Assembly (NCBI GenBank): GCA_902728285.1 | Contig: CACVBU010001035.1 | Coordinates: 673,280-737,279 of the forward strand | Direction: 5' to 3' | Origin: Clytia hemisphaerica | Lineage: Eukaryota > Cnidaria > Hydrozoa > Leptothecata > Clytiidae | Length of the DNA stretch: 64,000 nucleotides | Part shown: positions 41,705 through 52,199 of the stretch, in pieces | Position numbering within the stretch: the first letter of the stretch is position 1 | How the letters are laid out: each line of letters opens with the position of its first letter | The notes under the pieces: model-generated | What the model was told of the DNA's origin: nothing | The model's input: the letters and a program-made list of their open reading frames with translations, nothing else | Database searches by the model: none | Position numbers and translations under genes: made by a program

Positions 41705-41774
41705 GAGACCTTGCAACTATAGGAGGAGCTGCAGAATTAGCAAGATCAATGCTATATAAAACTTCACCTCTCAG
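41705..41774 (+). pseudogene. Type A exon, copy 24, 70 nt, followed by a type H fragment
   Basis: An internal TAG and a 2-nt loss near the end (CACCTCTCAG for CACCTCTATCAG). A 50-nt intron leads to TTGTTTCAG and a type H exon (41825, AAAAGGTCCATGTATAGACT) that stops after eight codons. Confidence 0.65.
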
Positions 41775-42147
41775 GTAATAATCCTATTTTTTCAGATTTG
41801 AAAAAGAGTCGAATCTTGTTTCAGAAAAGGTCCATGTATAGACTATAGACTATTTCTAAAATCTCGAAAATCTTAAAATATAATACAATTTGAAAAAACG
41901 ATGCCATAGTACACAAAATGTCGAGACTTAAAGACAGTTTGCTGATTCTTAAAAAAAGAGCGTCACTTTTAGTCCTTGACGTTATCGATTTATTACTTAG
42001 GTGAATGCATGTCTCAACCTGAAATGATTAGATATTTTGTCGATATTTTATCTTTTATTTATCTTTATAATTTCCATTAATTGATTAACTTTTTACATTT
42101 TACATTGTTTCCTTACTGCCTTACTTAATATTCCTTACATTGCTAAA

Positions 42148-42180
42148 ATGGCTGCAAGAAATGTTGATGAAGACCCTCAA
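42148..42180 (+). CDS. Exon 1 (MAARNVDEDPQ), best-preserved start exon
   Basis: ATG then 11 codons ending at CAA|GTGAGT. Phase 0. Degenerate relatives at 19531, 23648, 25391 and 25793 have lost the donor or the frame. With exon 2 at 42359 (intron 178 nt) it defines the 5' end of the gene family. Confidence 0.6.
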
Positions 42181-42358
42181 GTGAGTTTTCCAATATTCCT
42201 TATATTGAATCAAAATTGCAAATCTTTCCTTTTTAAGGCTTTATTAGCAGGCTACTAACTTGTTGCTGCAAGGCAAGTATTATTATTGTTTCTTGCTAGT
42301 TACACATCAATCAAGTTCGTGTTCATTTTACTTTTGCCTTTATCTTGTGTTGTTTTAG

Positions 42359-42433
42359 TTGTTGATCAATCAACTCAGAGGCGAACTTATACACGCTGAG
42401 AACCACATACGCCAGCTAACGGCCGAGCAGGAT
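42359..42433 (+). CDS. Coiled-coil exon 2, copy 3, intact
   Basis: 75 nt, TGTTTTAG acceptor, GTGAGT donor. LLINQLRGELIHAENH then IRQLTAEQD. The following intron runs into repeat sequence at about 42510 before any exon 3. Confidence 0.62.
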
Positions 42434-42699
42434 GTGAGTTCCATCATTAAAATAAATATTGCATAAACTTAAAACAAATTACTTTATTATTTTATTTTTT
42501 TATGATTAATTTCTTCGGAAACAATCACTCTTTTTAAATTCTAATTAACTGATTAACTTTTTGCATTTTACAATATTTTTTACTTTATTTACGTTAATTT
42601 TCCAAATTAGTTCTCTTCAATATCAAAACGATTAAAATGAATTTACTTATCATATCAATTTCTTCAAAAATCTTTGCTGAAAATATTTAGTTTGGTATG

Positions 42700-43520
42700 A
42701 AAAGACGAGAAAAATATTGTCTTTAAACGAAAGGAACCAAAGGCAATTACTGGAAAACAGAATCATGAGCGTAACCAACGGCAAATGTTGGAGGGGAATA
42801 TAGCAAATGGTTTCAGAGCCGACCACCATGTAAGTATAAGCTACTGTCTGGATACATAATGCAAAGCAATGGCTTTTTACAAGACGATCGACTTCTTGGT
42901 CAATTTGGAAACTATATCTTTAATGATGGTTTGGTTTTATTTAAGATTTTCCCATTTACCAACTTACACGTGCAATGCGCAGCAAGAGGACCGGGCAACC
43001 CTCATCAAATGATCTTCTGATTGGCAAATGGCTTCAGGGCAGAAAATTATGTTAAAACGAAAGAAATCATATGCAGTTACTGGAAAACAGATTGGCAAAT
43101 GGTTTCAAGGCAGAAAATTATTGTCTGCTTCAAACAAATGAAATCAGGCAATTACTATCTGGATCGACTTCTTGGTCAATTTGGAAACTATATCTTTAAT
43201 GATGGTTTGGTTTTATTTAAGATTTTCCCATTTACCAACTTACACGTGCAATGCGCAGCAAGAGGACCGGTTAACCCTCATCAAATGATCTTCTGATTGG
43301 CAAATGGCTTCAGGGCAGAAAATTATGTTAAAACGAAAGAAATCATATGCAGTTACTGGAAAACAGATTGGCAAATGGTTTCAAGGCAGAAAATTATTGT
43401 CTGCTTCAAACAAAAAAAATCAGGCAATTACTATCTGGATAATGCAAAGCAATGGCTTTTTACAACTTGTTTTCAATAGTGGAATTTTAGTGACGATTAT
43501 GGAGATGATGTGAACTAGAC
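42700..43520 (+). pseudogene. Tandem 276-bp coding-like repeats with a CAARGP-NPH end
   Basis: One full unit is about 43019-43296, with a partial unit before (42895-43018) and after (43295-43490). The frame ending in GQFGNYIFNDGLVLFKIFPF and LHVQCAARGPVNPHQMIF stops just after the CAARGP-NPH core that it shares with the spliced exon at 26771. Upstream AENYVKTKEI and KSGNYYLD segments repeat. Frames change between units. I do not recognise the protein. It may be an unspliced version of several exons of the same family. Confidence 0.45.
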
Positions 43521-43663
43521 GCTTACGTTTAACAGAAATGTAACTTTTACGGCTTTTCAATCGTTTCGAAATGGAATATGACATTGAATTTCGTACAAAT
43601 TGAATTAATTATGACTTGTGAGACCCGGGACGCTATTAACTTTGTAGTTTTATCTAACATTAA

Positions 43664-44536
43664 GGTATGTGCTCACCTTTCTTGACACATTCTCTTTAAA
43701 TGATCATATCTTTAGAACAACAAATTTTTATATATCGATATATATTTTCTGAAAGTCAATGACATTCTCTTTCTAATGGTAAAAGTTTTAGCTGAATTCA
43801 AAAAACTGGGCAGGATATAATTAAGATCTTAAGAATTTTAACCTGACCTACTTTACGAAGTTAAAGAAAGTCACTCATAGCTTTTTAATTTTGAAAAAAT
43901 AATTTCGATAAAAATTTCCCAATAGATCGAACTAAAAAAGTCTCTTGGGATTTTTTTTGGAATTGACTTTAACTCTTTAAATCCTAAATTCTGTAAAAAT
44001 ATCGATAAAAAAGTAAATTTAAATGTGATTTTTTTCAGTTATCTGTAAATTGAGGAAAAACAACTCGGTTAGAAATAAAATCCTAAGACACTTTTTAAGT
44101 TTGATCTTTTGGGAATCTCATAAAAAGAATGAAGTCGATATCTAAATGCTATGTGTGACTTTAACTTCGTTAAAAGTAGTATGGTGTGTTAAAATTTCGT
44201 TTTTTTCTACATCAATTTGAAATTTTTAACGAGTGGATTGCTGTTTATTTGAGTAATCAGTGAAATGTGTCAAAAATATTACTATTCAATAGAGGTGAGA
44301 ATAAACATCAGCTAAATTCTCTCTTTTGTTTTTGTTGTTTCCGAAAGAGACAATTATTTGAGTAAATAATCCATCATGAGACGAACTTTGTTTTGAAATT
44401 TAAATGGTTATAACTCTGGATCAAAAAAAGATTTTAAGATCGCAATTTTACCAAAATGAAATCCAGTAACTTTTCTTCCACTTTTACTGAAAAAAAATTT
44501 TTTGACAAAAAATCGGAAAAAAGGTGTACACATACC
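43664..44536. mobile_element. TIR element at a TTAA target
   Basis: TTAA then GGTATGTGCTCACCTTT at the left; AAAGGTGTACACATACC then TTAA at the right. TTAA duplication is characteristic of piggyBac and Kolobok superfamilies. The interior is AT-rich without a transposase. Confidence 0.75.
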
Positions 44537-44874
44537 TTAATTAGCTTGAAATAAATCTTGCCAATAGTTAAAAATAATTGAAGGCTCGTCTAAAATTAGC
44601 TATCGCTTTTTGTAATTTGCAATTTTGTGGCTCTATTTTTGAATTTAAACATATTTTTGTAATGATAGATTTATTACGTCTCGAAATTCTCTGTCCGATC
44701 TGGTCTGGTTTATGTTTATTCACGTGCATGTTGCTAGTAACAACAAACGGTCTTTCTTAAAGACCACTCCTTTAAGCTCTCCTCGCACAAGACAGACTAC
44801 CATACCAGCACGACATGTATACAGAATACAGTGAAAAACTTGGGTTTTCAAAAATCGGTGTAAAAACACAATGA

Positions 44875-45102
44875 TTGTTTAATAATTCAGTCAGAGCAAG
44901 GAACTTGGTCAGAGCGTTCGAGCGACGAACGACACATCAAGAATCGACACCAACGGAATCACATAAGGATGTCAACGAAATCCAAATGGAGAATGTGGTT
45001 TTTGAGAAATTTGATAAAACCGTCCGAAAACTATTGATTTTGACCAAAGGCGCAAAAAATCTTCAAATACACTTTTTTAAGAACAAACTATATAAAACAT
45101 AA
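44875..45102 (+). CDS. Possible exon, charged peptide, low support
   Basis: After TAATTCAG (44890) the frame reads VRARNLVRAFERRTTHQEST then ESHKDVNEIQMENVVFEKFD. Composition is more protein-like than the flanks. No domain, no convincing donor. Confidence 0.22.
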   Translation: MFNNSVRARNLVRAFERRTTHQESTPTESHKDVNEIQMENVVFEKFDKTVRKLLILTKGAKNLQIHFFKNKLYKT

Positions 45103-46300
45103 GACTTTATTGGCCAAAATGTTAAGAAGTTAAGAACATTTTGAGGCTTTGTGCACTAAACTCTCGATTTCTTAGGAAAATGGGCAAAATTACTCACAAA
45201 ATGGTGAAAATATGAACATGTTCAAAACATGTAGGCTATAAACTCAAAAAAAGTTGAAAAACATTCTCTTATAAAAAACGTGTATCAAAAAACAAATTGG
45301 AGGGTTCACAACGCAAGTAATTACCAAAGACATATTAAGAAATCTTGAGACGGTTCAAAGTGTTTTGCAGCAACCACTCGTTCACCTTAAAATGTACAAT
45401 ACCAACGAACATACAATTCGGCAAAATTTCATCCCTTTAGATTCGAAATACACACATTCGGTTAACATAGTATAACAAAGCATTCTTAGCAAATGAACAA
45501 AAAGGATCGATTAGCGCTTTACAGTACGGTTGAAATTCACTTCATGAACACCAACAACAACAAACAGAAAAACACGAATAAAAAACATCATGCCAATAAT
45601 TCAAACCAATTAACATAGATTTTAGTCGTGCCAAAAGTTGCGTTTCATGTAAATTTTTAGATTGACTCTAGTTCCACTCTAATTAAGTTTAATTTTTGTG
45701 TTAATGTAATATCTGAGCAAATCCAACGATCTTTGAATATCATTATGCAGGCTTTACATTAAATTCTACTGTCAGTTTTAAATCCAGAATCTACACGTTT
45801 CGATCTTCCTAAAACTTTTTGAAATTTTTTCAATGATATTAGTTCGTAAAAAGTATGAGAAAATAAGACCCATGATGACCATAATGAAAAGAGAACGCTG
45901 CCACTAATATCATTGATAAAGTTTTAAAAGAACATCTTAAACCACACAGCCGAAATAATTGCGAAATACCAAACCTCATATATAAATAATGAACACGAGA
46001 AAAATTCCAAACATAATAAAATCCAAACAAAGTTAAAGGGATACCACATGCCACAAGTCTTTCCCACTATCTTTATCTTTATGTTCGGTTTTCGGTATCG
46101 ATTTTCGTTTTATAGTTTCGTTCCTTTTTGTTCGACGATCTGACTGCCACTCAACACTGCTCCACTTAGATAACATCATTATAGCACTTTGACAGGAGCC
46201 TGAATCAAAAGATAAAAAAATGATTTAGAAAAAACTAAAATGGTTTACACAAAAATTTTCTTAAAACAATACATAATTTCTAAACATTTAAAAATATTTA
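45103..46300. other. Noncoding stretch
   Basis: A-rich on the plus strand with CAACAACAACAAAC near 45555. CTTATAAAAAACGTGTA at 45271 resembles one end of the TA-flanked element at 48863, without a partner I could find. Confidence 0.45.
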
Positions 46301-46310
46301 AAATCTTGGT

Positions 46311-47043
46311 GAATCTTGGAAAAAAATTCAATCTTGGAAAAAAATTCAATCTTGGAAAAAAATTCAATCTTGGAAAAAAATTCAATCTTGGAAAAAATTC
46401 AATCTTGGAAAAAATTCAATCTTGGAAAAAATTCAATCTTGGAAAAAAATTCAATCTTGGAAAAAAATTCAATCTTGGAAAAAAATTCAATCTTGGAAAA
46501 AAATTCAATCTTGGAAAAAAATTCAATCTTGGAAAAAAATTCAATCTTGGAAAAAATTCAATCTGGAAAAAAATTCAATCTTGGAAAAAATTCAATCTTG
46601 GAAAAAAAATTCAATCTTGGAAAAAAATTCAATCTTGGAAAAAAATTCAATCTTGGAAAAAATTCAATCTTGGAAAAAAATTCAATCTTGGAAAAAAAAT
46701 TCAATCTTGGAAAAAAATTCAATCTTGGAAAAAAATTCAATCTTGGAAAAAAATTCAATCTTGGAAAAAAATTCAATCTTGGAAAAAATTCAATCTTGGA
46801 AAAAAATTCAATCTTGGAAAAAATTCAATCTTGGAAAAAATTCAATCTTGGAAAAAATTCAATCTTGGAAAAAATTCAATCTTGGAAAAAATTCAATCAT
46901 GGAAAAAATTCAATCTTGGAAAAAATTCAATCTTGGAAAAAATTCAATCTTGGAAAAAATTCAATCTTGGAAAATTTCAATCTTGGAAAATTTCAATCTT
47001 GGAAAAATTTCAATCTTGGAAAAATTTCAATCTTGGAAAATTG
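46311..47043. repeat. 17-19-bp minisatellite (TCAATCTTGGAAAAAA)n
   Basis: About 40 units differing mainly in A-run length (3-8 A). It is open in several frames because the unit rarely produces a stop; the repeating KIQSWK and KNSILE peptides are therefore not evidence of a gene. Units with AAATTTC appear near the right end and again after the TIR element at 47685. Confidence 0.95.
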
Positions 47044-47674
47044 GGGTAACTTAATGAATGTCCCGGAATTGCATTAATTTTCCGTCCCAGTCCCTAAACC
47101 ATAACAAACTATACATTTTTGGGAACGTATTTGGCTGGATGTAGAATACTGTTTTCGGTGTAACTTAATTTTTTTCTCAGTATGATTAGAATATCTTAAG
47201 AAAACCTGATTAGACCAATGATAGATGGACAATGATGAGACAAATTCATCAAGAGGAGAATTATTTTCAAAAAATTTGAAAATTTGCTATATGATGTCAT
47301 TTATGACGGCATTTTATCGCAAAAATTGGAATTCTTGCAATTTCTGCTGACGTCATTAATTTTCGGAAATACTTTCAAATTTTTTTGAAATATCTCAATA
47401 TCTTTTATCACTGTTCCGAATTTCATAAAGTTTTGATTTATATTTCTCGAGATATTCAACTTTTTAAAATTATGACGTCATAAATAATGACGTCATAATC
47501 ACGTTTTCTTAAAAAAACTCTAATTCTGCTGAGGAAATAATCAAGTTACACTGAATACGGTATTCTACATCCAAATATGCTTCGAAATGTTTAGTTTGTT
47601 ATGGTTTAGCGGTTTAGGGGCTAGAATTGGGGCGGAAAAAATAATGCAATTCTGGGACATGCATTTAGTTACCC
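47044..47674. mobile_element. TIR element inserted near the end of the minisatellite
   Basis: The ends GGGTAACTTAATGAATGTCC and the inverse of GGACATGCATTTAGTTACCC continue as about 150 bp of imperfect inverted repeat (TAAACCATAACAAACT, GGATGTAGAATAC). Minisatellite sequence (AATCTTGGAAAAATTTCAAT) resumes on the right. The interior has three TGACGTCA palindromes (47348, 47473, 47488). The target duplication is unclear. Confidence 0.8.
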
Positions 47675-47699
47675 GAGAAATCTTGGAAAAATTTCAATT

Positions 47700-48628
47700 T
47701 TGGAAAGGTCAACATGGAAAACAAAATCTTAAAATTCAATGAACGAGCTCGGACAGAAAAAAGCACAAAATTCGGAAAACTAAAATCTACAGAAAAAGAA
47801 AACCTGACTCTGAAAGAAATGGTCAGGAGCTAAAGCAAAAAAATTCTTATTTGGAAAATTGACAAGAAAAAAATGGACAAGAAAAATCAAGAAAAACTTA
47901 TTTGGGACTGAACAATCAAATTTCGAAAAAAAAAGCATCACAATAGGATAAATCGATCAAAAATGAGCTAAGTTCATTCGGTGCTTATCCAACTGACAGA
48001 AAAAATCGAAATCGAAGAAATCAATTATCAAATTCGGACCATAGATAAAGCCACCCAAAGTGGGACAAAAACCATCCAAGTCAAAGTAAAAATACAGAAC
48101 ACAGAAAAAAGATTCGGTAGAAAAATCATCAAACTCTACAAAAACATTTGATCAAGACAGTAAAACACTTAAACAAAAACCCATCGACCTTAAAAATTAT
48201 GACATCAATCTCGGAAGAAATTGAGAAAAAAGCAAATTTGAACAAAAACTAACCATCAAACTGGAACAGATAAAAATATCAAACTCTCTCTGACAAGATA
48301 AAAATCGAACAGAAAAAAACAGAATCTATCGAATTGAGAGTGAAATAGAAGCGATAATACCGAGCTTTGAAAAGAAAAATCGGACACGAAAGTTAAAATA
48401 TTCGTAAAGAAATTGAAAAAACAACATGCAGTTCTGATAAAATCAAAAATTCAAACGGAAAAATACCAACTTTTTTGACAAAAGACAGAAAAAGTTACCA
48501 AACCCAAAGATATAAATCGCTTATAGTTCAGACTTAGAGTAAGAACATCAAAGCCGGTCACAAAAATCATCGCCAAGTTTCAGATCAAAAATCTAAGTTT
48601 CTAACCAAAAGAACCCAAGTTTGAGAGA
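47700..48628. other. Strongly A-biased noncoding stretch
   Basis: The plus strand is dominated by AAAAATC, GAAAAA and CAAAATC words with little T. No open frame of note and no repeat unit that I can define. Confidence 0.5.
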
Positions 48629-48862
48629 GTATATTCTAAAAAAAAAGTAAAGACGAAAAACAAAATTTGGTTCATCCTTGACGTTTCGATACTTCTTGTA
48701 TCATGATCACAAGCAAATGTTAGCTTACAAGCAAAAACGTGTTAATAAATCAATTTCAAAATCACATCTGGCAATTATAGGTCATAAAATTTACATAAGA
48801 AGTATCGAAACGTCAAGGATGAACAAAATTTTGTTTTTCGTCTTTACTTTTTTTTGAGAATA
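48629..48862. mobile_element. Inverted-repeat element, arms about 80 bp
   Basis: GTAAAGACGAAAAACAAAAT, TTCATCCTTGACGTTTCGAT and ACTTCTT occur on the left and inverted on the right (ATCGAAACGTCAAGGATGAA). It directly abuts the next TIR element. Confidence 0.8.
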
Positions 48863-49151
48863 CACGTCTTTTTTTTATAAGGAACCTTAACTTTGCTCTG
48901 AGCCTGGTGTTCCTTATTTTTACAGAGAATTTCAGTCTCAAAGTTCCTTATCGAGTTCCTTACTACATAGGAAGTTTTGAACTTTTTGCCCCTTGAAAGA
49001 TCAAAATTTGGTCAAATTAGTCCCAATAACGTACATTATTTTCAAATCCACTTATTCTCAGCCTGGGCAGTTCCTTAAAAATTCCTTATTTTTTGAACCA
49101 TTTTCAGCCTCGAGTTCCTTATAAACGTGTTCCTTATAAAAAAAAGACGTG
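48863..49151. mobile_element. TA-flanked TIR element, Tc1/mariner-like MITE
   Basis: TA, then CACGTCTTTTTTTTATAAGG, and at the right TCCTTATAAAAAAAAGACGTG, then TA. The interior repeats GTTCCTTAT in both orientations. A TA duplication fits Tc1/mariner; no transposase present. Confidence 0.78.
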
Positions 49152-49152
49152 T

Positions 49153-50560
49153 AATCTGGCCCAGAAGAATTTTTTCAAGTATATTCTAAGTTTCATCAAG
49201 AAAAATCAAAATCAGAAGTCGTAAAAAATCGAACGTACCTTTTACTGTTTTATTCGTGGAGCAGCAAAGCCGTCAAATATTCACAAAAATCTCGTTTCAC
49301 AAAAATTCGTTTGAAGAGATTATATCTTGATCAACTACCGGTCCTCCACGCACAAAAATTTGAATATAATTGTTTCGGAACATGTAAATTTAGCTGCGTT
49401 CATTACAATACCAAGTACCATATGATTCTTTAAAGTTCGGTCAAATTGATACAATGTTATATGAATTTCAGTGTACCATCATTGGTATAGATATGGAAAC
49501 ATTTTCGACAATTTTCAGCATGATACTTGTTTCGAGTACGTGTTATTTCTTTGGTGTTGGTCCAGATTCAAGATCTAAAATAATAAAGAAAAAGAGTTTA
49601 GTTCTACAACGTTTACATATTTGAGAAAATTACCTTACGTATTTGTTGATAGGTGTAGCTAGATCCCAAGATATCACTCAAAATATCACAAAATCTTTCA
49701 TCATAATTTCAGTAGCATCAAAACAGAAATATTTCTATCTGAAAATATCTTTCCAATCCCAGAACAAAAAATCTCCTAAAAGTAAGTAGTGAATAAAGCA
49801 GAGCTTTTTCAATCATGTTCTTACCTCAATGTTTGAAGGCTGGTATAGTTTTCATAATACATTTCAAAAAACTTTCTAAAGATTGATCACAAGTTTTTCA
49901 AGGCGTGCCGTAAAGTTGAAACTTTATTCAACACACAAGTCACTTCTCTAACAAGTAAACGTGTCATTTCGTTTTCGAGATTCAGACTGACCATTTTATA
50001 AATCGTTCAAAATCAGCGATGTGTAAAATTCTCTCTGATTGGATAAAAAGACAAAGGAAATCGAATGTTTACAAGTCTCTAGACAATGCGTGAAAGAAAA
50101 AGCTGTATTGTTTGTAGAACAATCTCATTGGTCAATGAGAATGTCGATTTCATTATAGACATTAATTTCTGAAATCGACAATTCTTTATCGCTTTTAACA
50201 TCCCATCAGGGAATTTCGGAAAGGCGGTTCTTTATAAGAAACAATAGATATTTATCAAATTTTATCTTTGATTTCGCTGTATATCAGATCATTAAGAAAA
50301 GCTTTCAATGAATTCCTTCCCGTGACCCCCGGAATTCTTTTTGAGAGAAAGTTGAGAGAAAGCTGTAGTAAATTATTTCGGTTTGTAACCGGGGGTTTGT
50401 AATTAAAGAGCGATTGATTAAATTTATTAAATTTGTAAATGATTCTTATGAAAAACATTGCGGAGTTAAGTTGACTCGGCAAAATTTGTGGGAGAAAAAA
50501 TCGAAAACGGTAGAAAGGGTTAATTTATACACTGTAACGTACATCCTTTCTCCATTATAA
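49153..50560. other. Noncoding stretch
   Basis: I see no gene or repeat beyond AT-rich sequence. A 75-codon minus-strand frame at 50255-50482 has no recognisable features. Confidence 0.5.
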
Positions 50561-50833
50561 CACCCCTGTCTCACAGTCCCGGTGGAGCTTTTTTCCACAG
50601 TGGAGATAAAAATTCCCATTGAAATCGCAATGGGGGTAGAAATTCTACTGTTTCAAGATTAAAAAATCCAGTGGGGATGGTTTTGGAGTGCAACTTTGAA
50701 ACATTGAATTTCGAATGGGGGTGAAATCAAAGTCAATTTCCAAGTGGGCTGAAATTCCAGGGTATTTTCCCACCGGGGACGCGATTTTTGGCAAATTTTC
50801 CAGCGGTCCCAATGGGTCTGTGACACAGGGATG
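50561..50833. mobile_element. 273-bp MITE with 7-bp target duplication
   Basis: The ends CACCCCTGTCTCACAG and CTGTGACACAGGGATGT are imperfect inverted copies. ATTATAA flanks both sides (50554-50560 and 50834-50840). The interior is GC-richer than the flanks and contains CCAGTGGGG/CCCACTGG-type words. Confidence 0.8.
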
Positions 50834-51560
50834 TATTATAAATTATCCTCACACTTTCAAAGCCTTAATTTCGCTACTTTAATAATTGCACTTGACTTTA
50901 ATACAAACATGAGAAGTGATCATAATATGAGAGTTTGGGACTTCTAAGTGTACATTGGGAGCTTAAATTATATTTCTGCCTCAAAGTTTCAATTCGAGTC
51001 TAACAAAAGAAGCAGTTTTTTTCTGTTAACCAAAGACAAAATTGTTGTATTCTTATCAAATTCTGTAAAACTTACCATAGAGGGTATTCTTATTGTATGG
51101 TATTCTTACCATTTGGCCAATTTTCACCCTGATATTCTTATAGAAGATATTCTTAATAGTAACGAAGAAGCCATTGTATATGAATATTTGTCAAACGATT
51201 TTATTTAGCTGATGATTGTCGTCCACACGAACGGCATGAAACTTAAAGTTCTAAATAATAAATCAAAATCTCTTTCTTTTAATTTGAAGATATTCTTATA
51301 AAAAAAGCGTGTAATATTTTTTACGGGTATCAAAGAGATACCTTTTTGGAGCCTGAAAGTCCATCAAAGGCTTTGAAAAATCGGAGAATAAAATCTCTCA
51401 GTCCTATAATATACCTTATCGGGGAAAGAATGTCGGGGTTTTATTTAGTCGGGGTCTTTTTTCGTCGTGGAAAAATTTCGTCACGTAGAGGCATTTTCGT
51501 CACTTTTCCCCGACCAAAATTTCAAATTCGTCACTTTTCCCCGACAAAAATTTCAAATTT
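50834..51560. other. Noncoding stretch with ATTCTTA and CGTCACTTTTCCCCGAC motifs
   Basis: ATTCTTA recurs about six times between 51045 and 51300, ending in TCTTATAAAAAAAGCGTGTA, which resembles the TA-flanked TIR at 48863. CGTCACTTTTCCCCGAC is repeated at 51498 and 51530 and recurs degenerately at 52110-52145. An 86-codon frame at 50948-51208 is unrecognised and probably incidental. Confidence 0.45.
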
Positions 51561-51573
51561 GTCACTTTCATCC

Positions 51574-51870
51574 CAGGGGGGGGGGTACTAGGGCAAGATG
51601 GGTTACGGGGATGCTGCGCTGGTCAGGGTACCTTTCTTAGCCTCCACGAGTCCCAGGTAGGGTCGCAAAAACACCAAAATAGAAAAATCAGTTCCACGTA
51701 GGGTGCCTATTTTTGGAAAATTCGGGAAAAAAAGTAGAAAATTTGAGAAAATTTTGGAATTTCGGTCCCATTCAGAGTCACTTATATCGCAAATTTAGAG
51801 TCCCATGTAGGGTTCCTTTTTCGAACCTTTTCGGAGCACCCCCGTCGGTCGACAAGGGTAGTACCCCCGG
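51574..51870. repeat. Interspersed repeat (GTACTAGGGCAAGATGGGTT), copy 2, with short inverted ends
   Basis: Matches 27768-28015 and extends further right to GGGTAGTACCCCCGGGAC. The left GGGGGTACTAGGG and right inverse CCGGGGGTACTACCC form a short TIR, so this is the more complete copy of a small element. Confidence 0.8.
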
Positions 51871-52199
51871 GACTTTCACCCGACTAAACTGTCCAAAAGA
51901 AATGGTTTCTGTCACTAGCTCGAAAATGAATCTTGTAATTCGACGTTTAAAGCACTAATTTCGATTAATAAAGATGTAAAAAAATAAGATTTGAATTTTG
52001 GTTGCGGTATAAAATTTCAGGTAAATGTTTTGGTCGGGGATAAAAAAATTGGGTACAAGTTTTGGTCGGGTGATAAAAAGTCGGGAAAATATTTCGTCGG
52101 GGAAAGATTTCGTCACTTCCTCAAAATTTTCGTCACTTTCCCCCGGAATTTTTTCCCGTAGGTCGGAAAAATAATAAAATTTTGTCCTGGTAAGATTCA

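Noticed and set aside
12206..41774. Alanine-rich reading of type A exons (GELATARRAAELAGS)
   Set aside because: It is open in some copies where the coiled-coil frame is broken. But substitutions between good copies are silent in the coiled-coil frame, and the LHKELQHW group has a stop (GCATAA) in the Ala-rich frame.
46240..47077. Three long overlapping plus-strand reading frames (210-269 codons)
   Set aside because: They are produced by the 17-19-bp minisatellite, which lacks stops in several frames. Peptides are pure repeat, with no independent coding signal.
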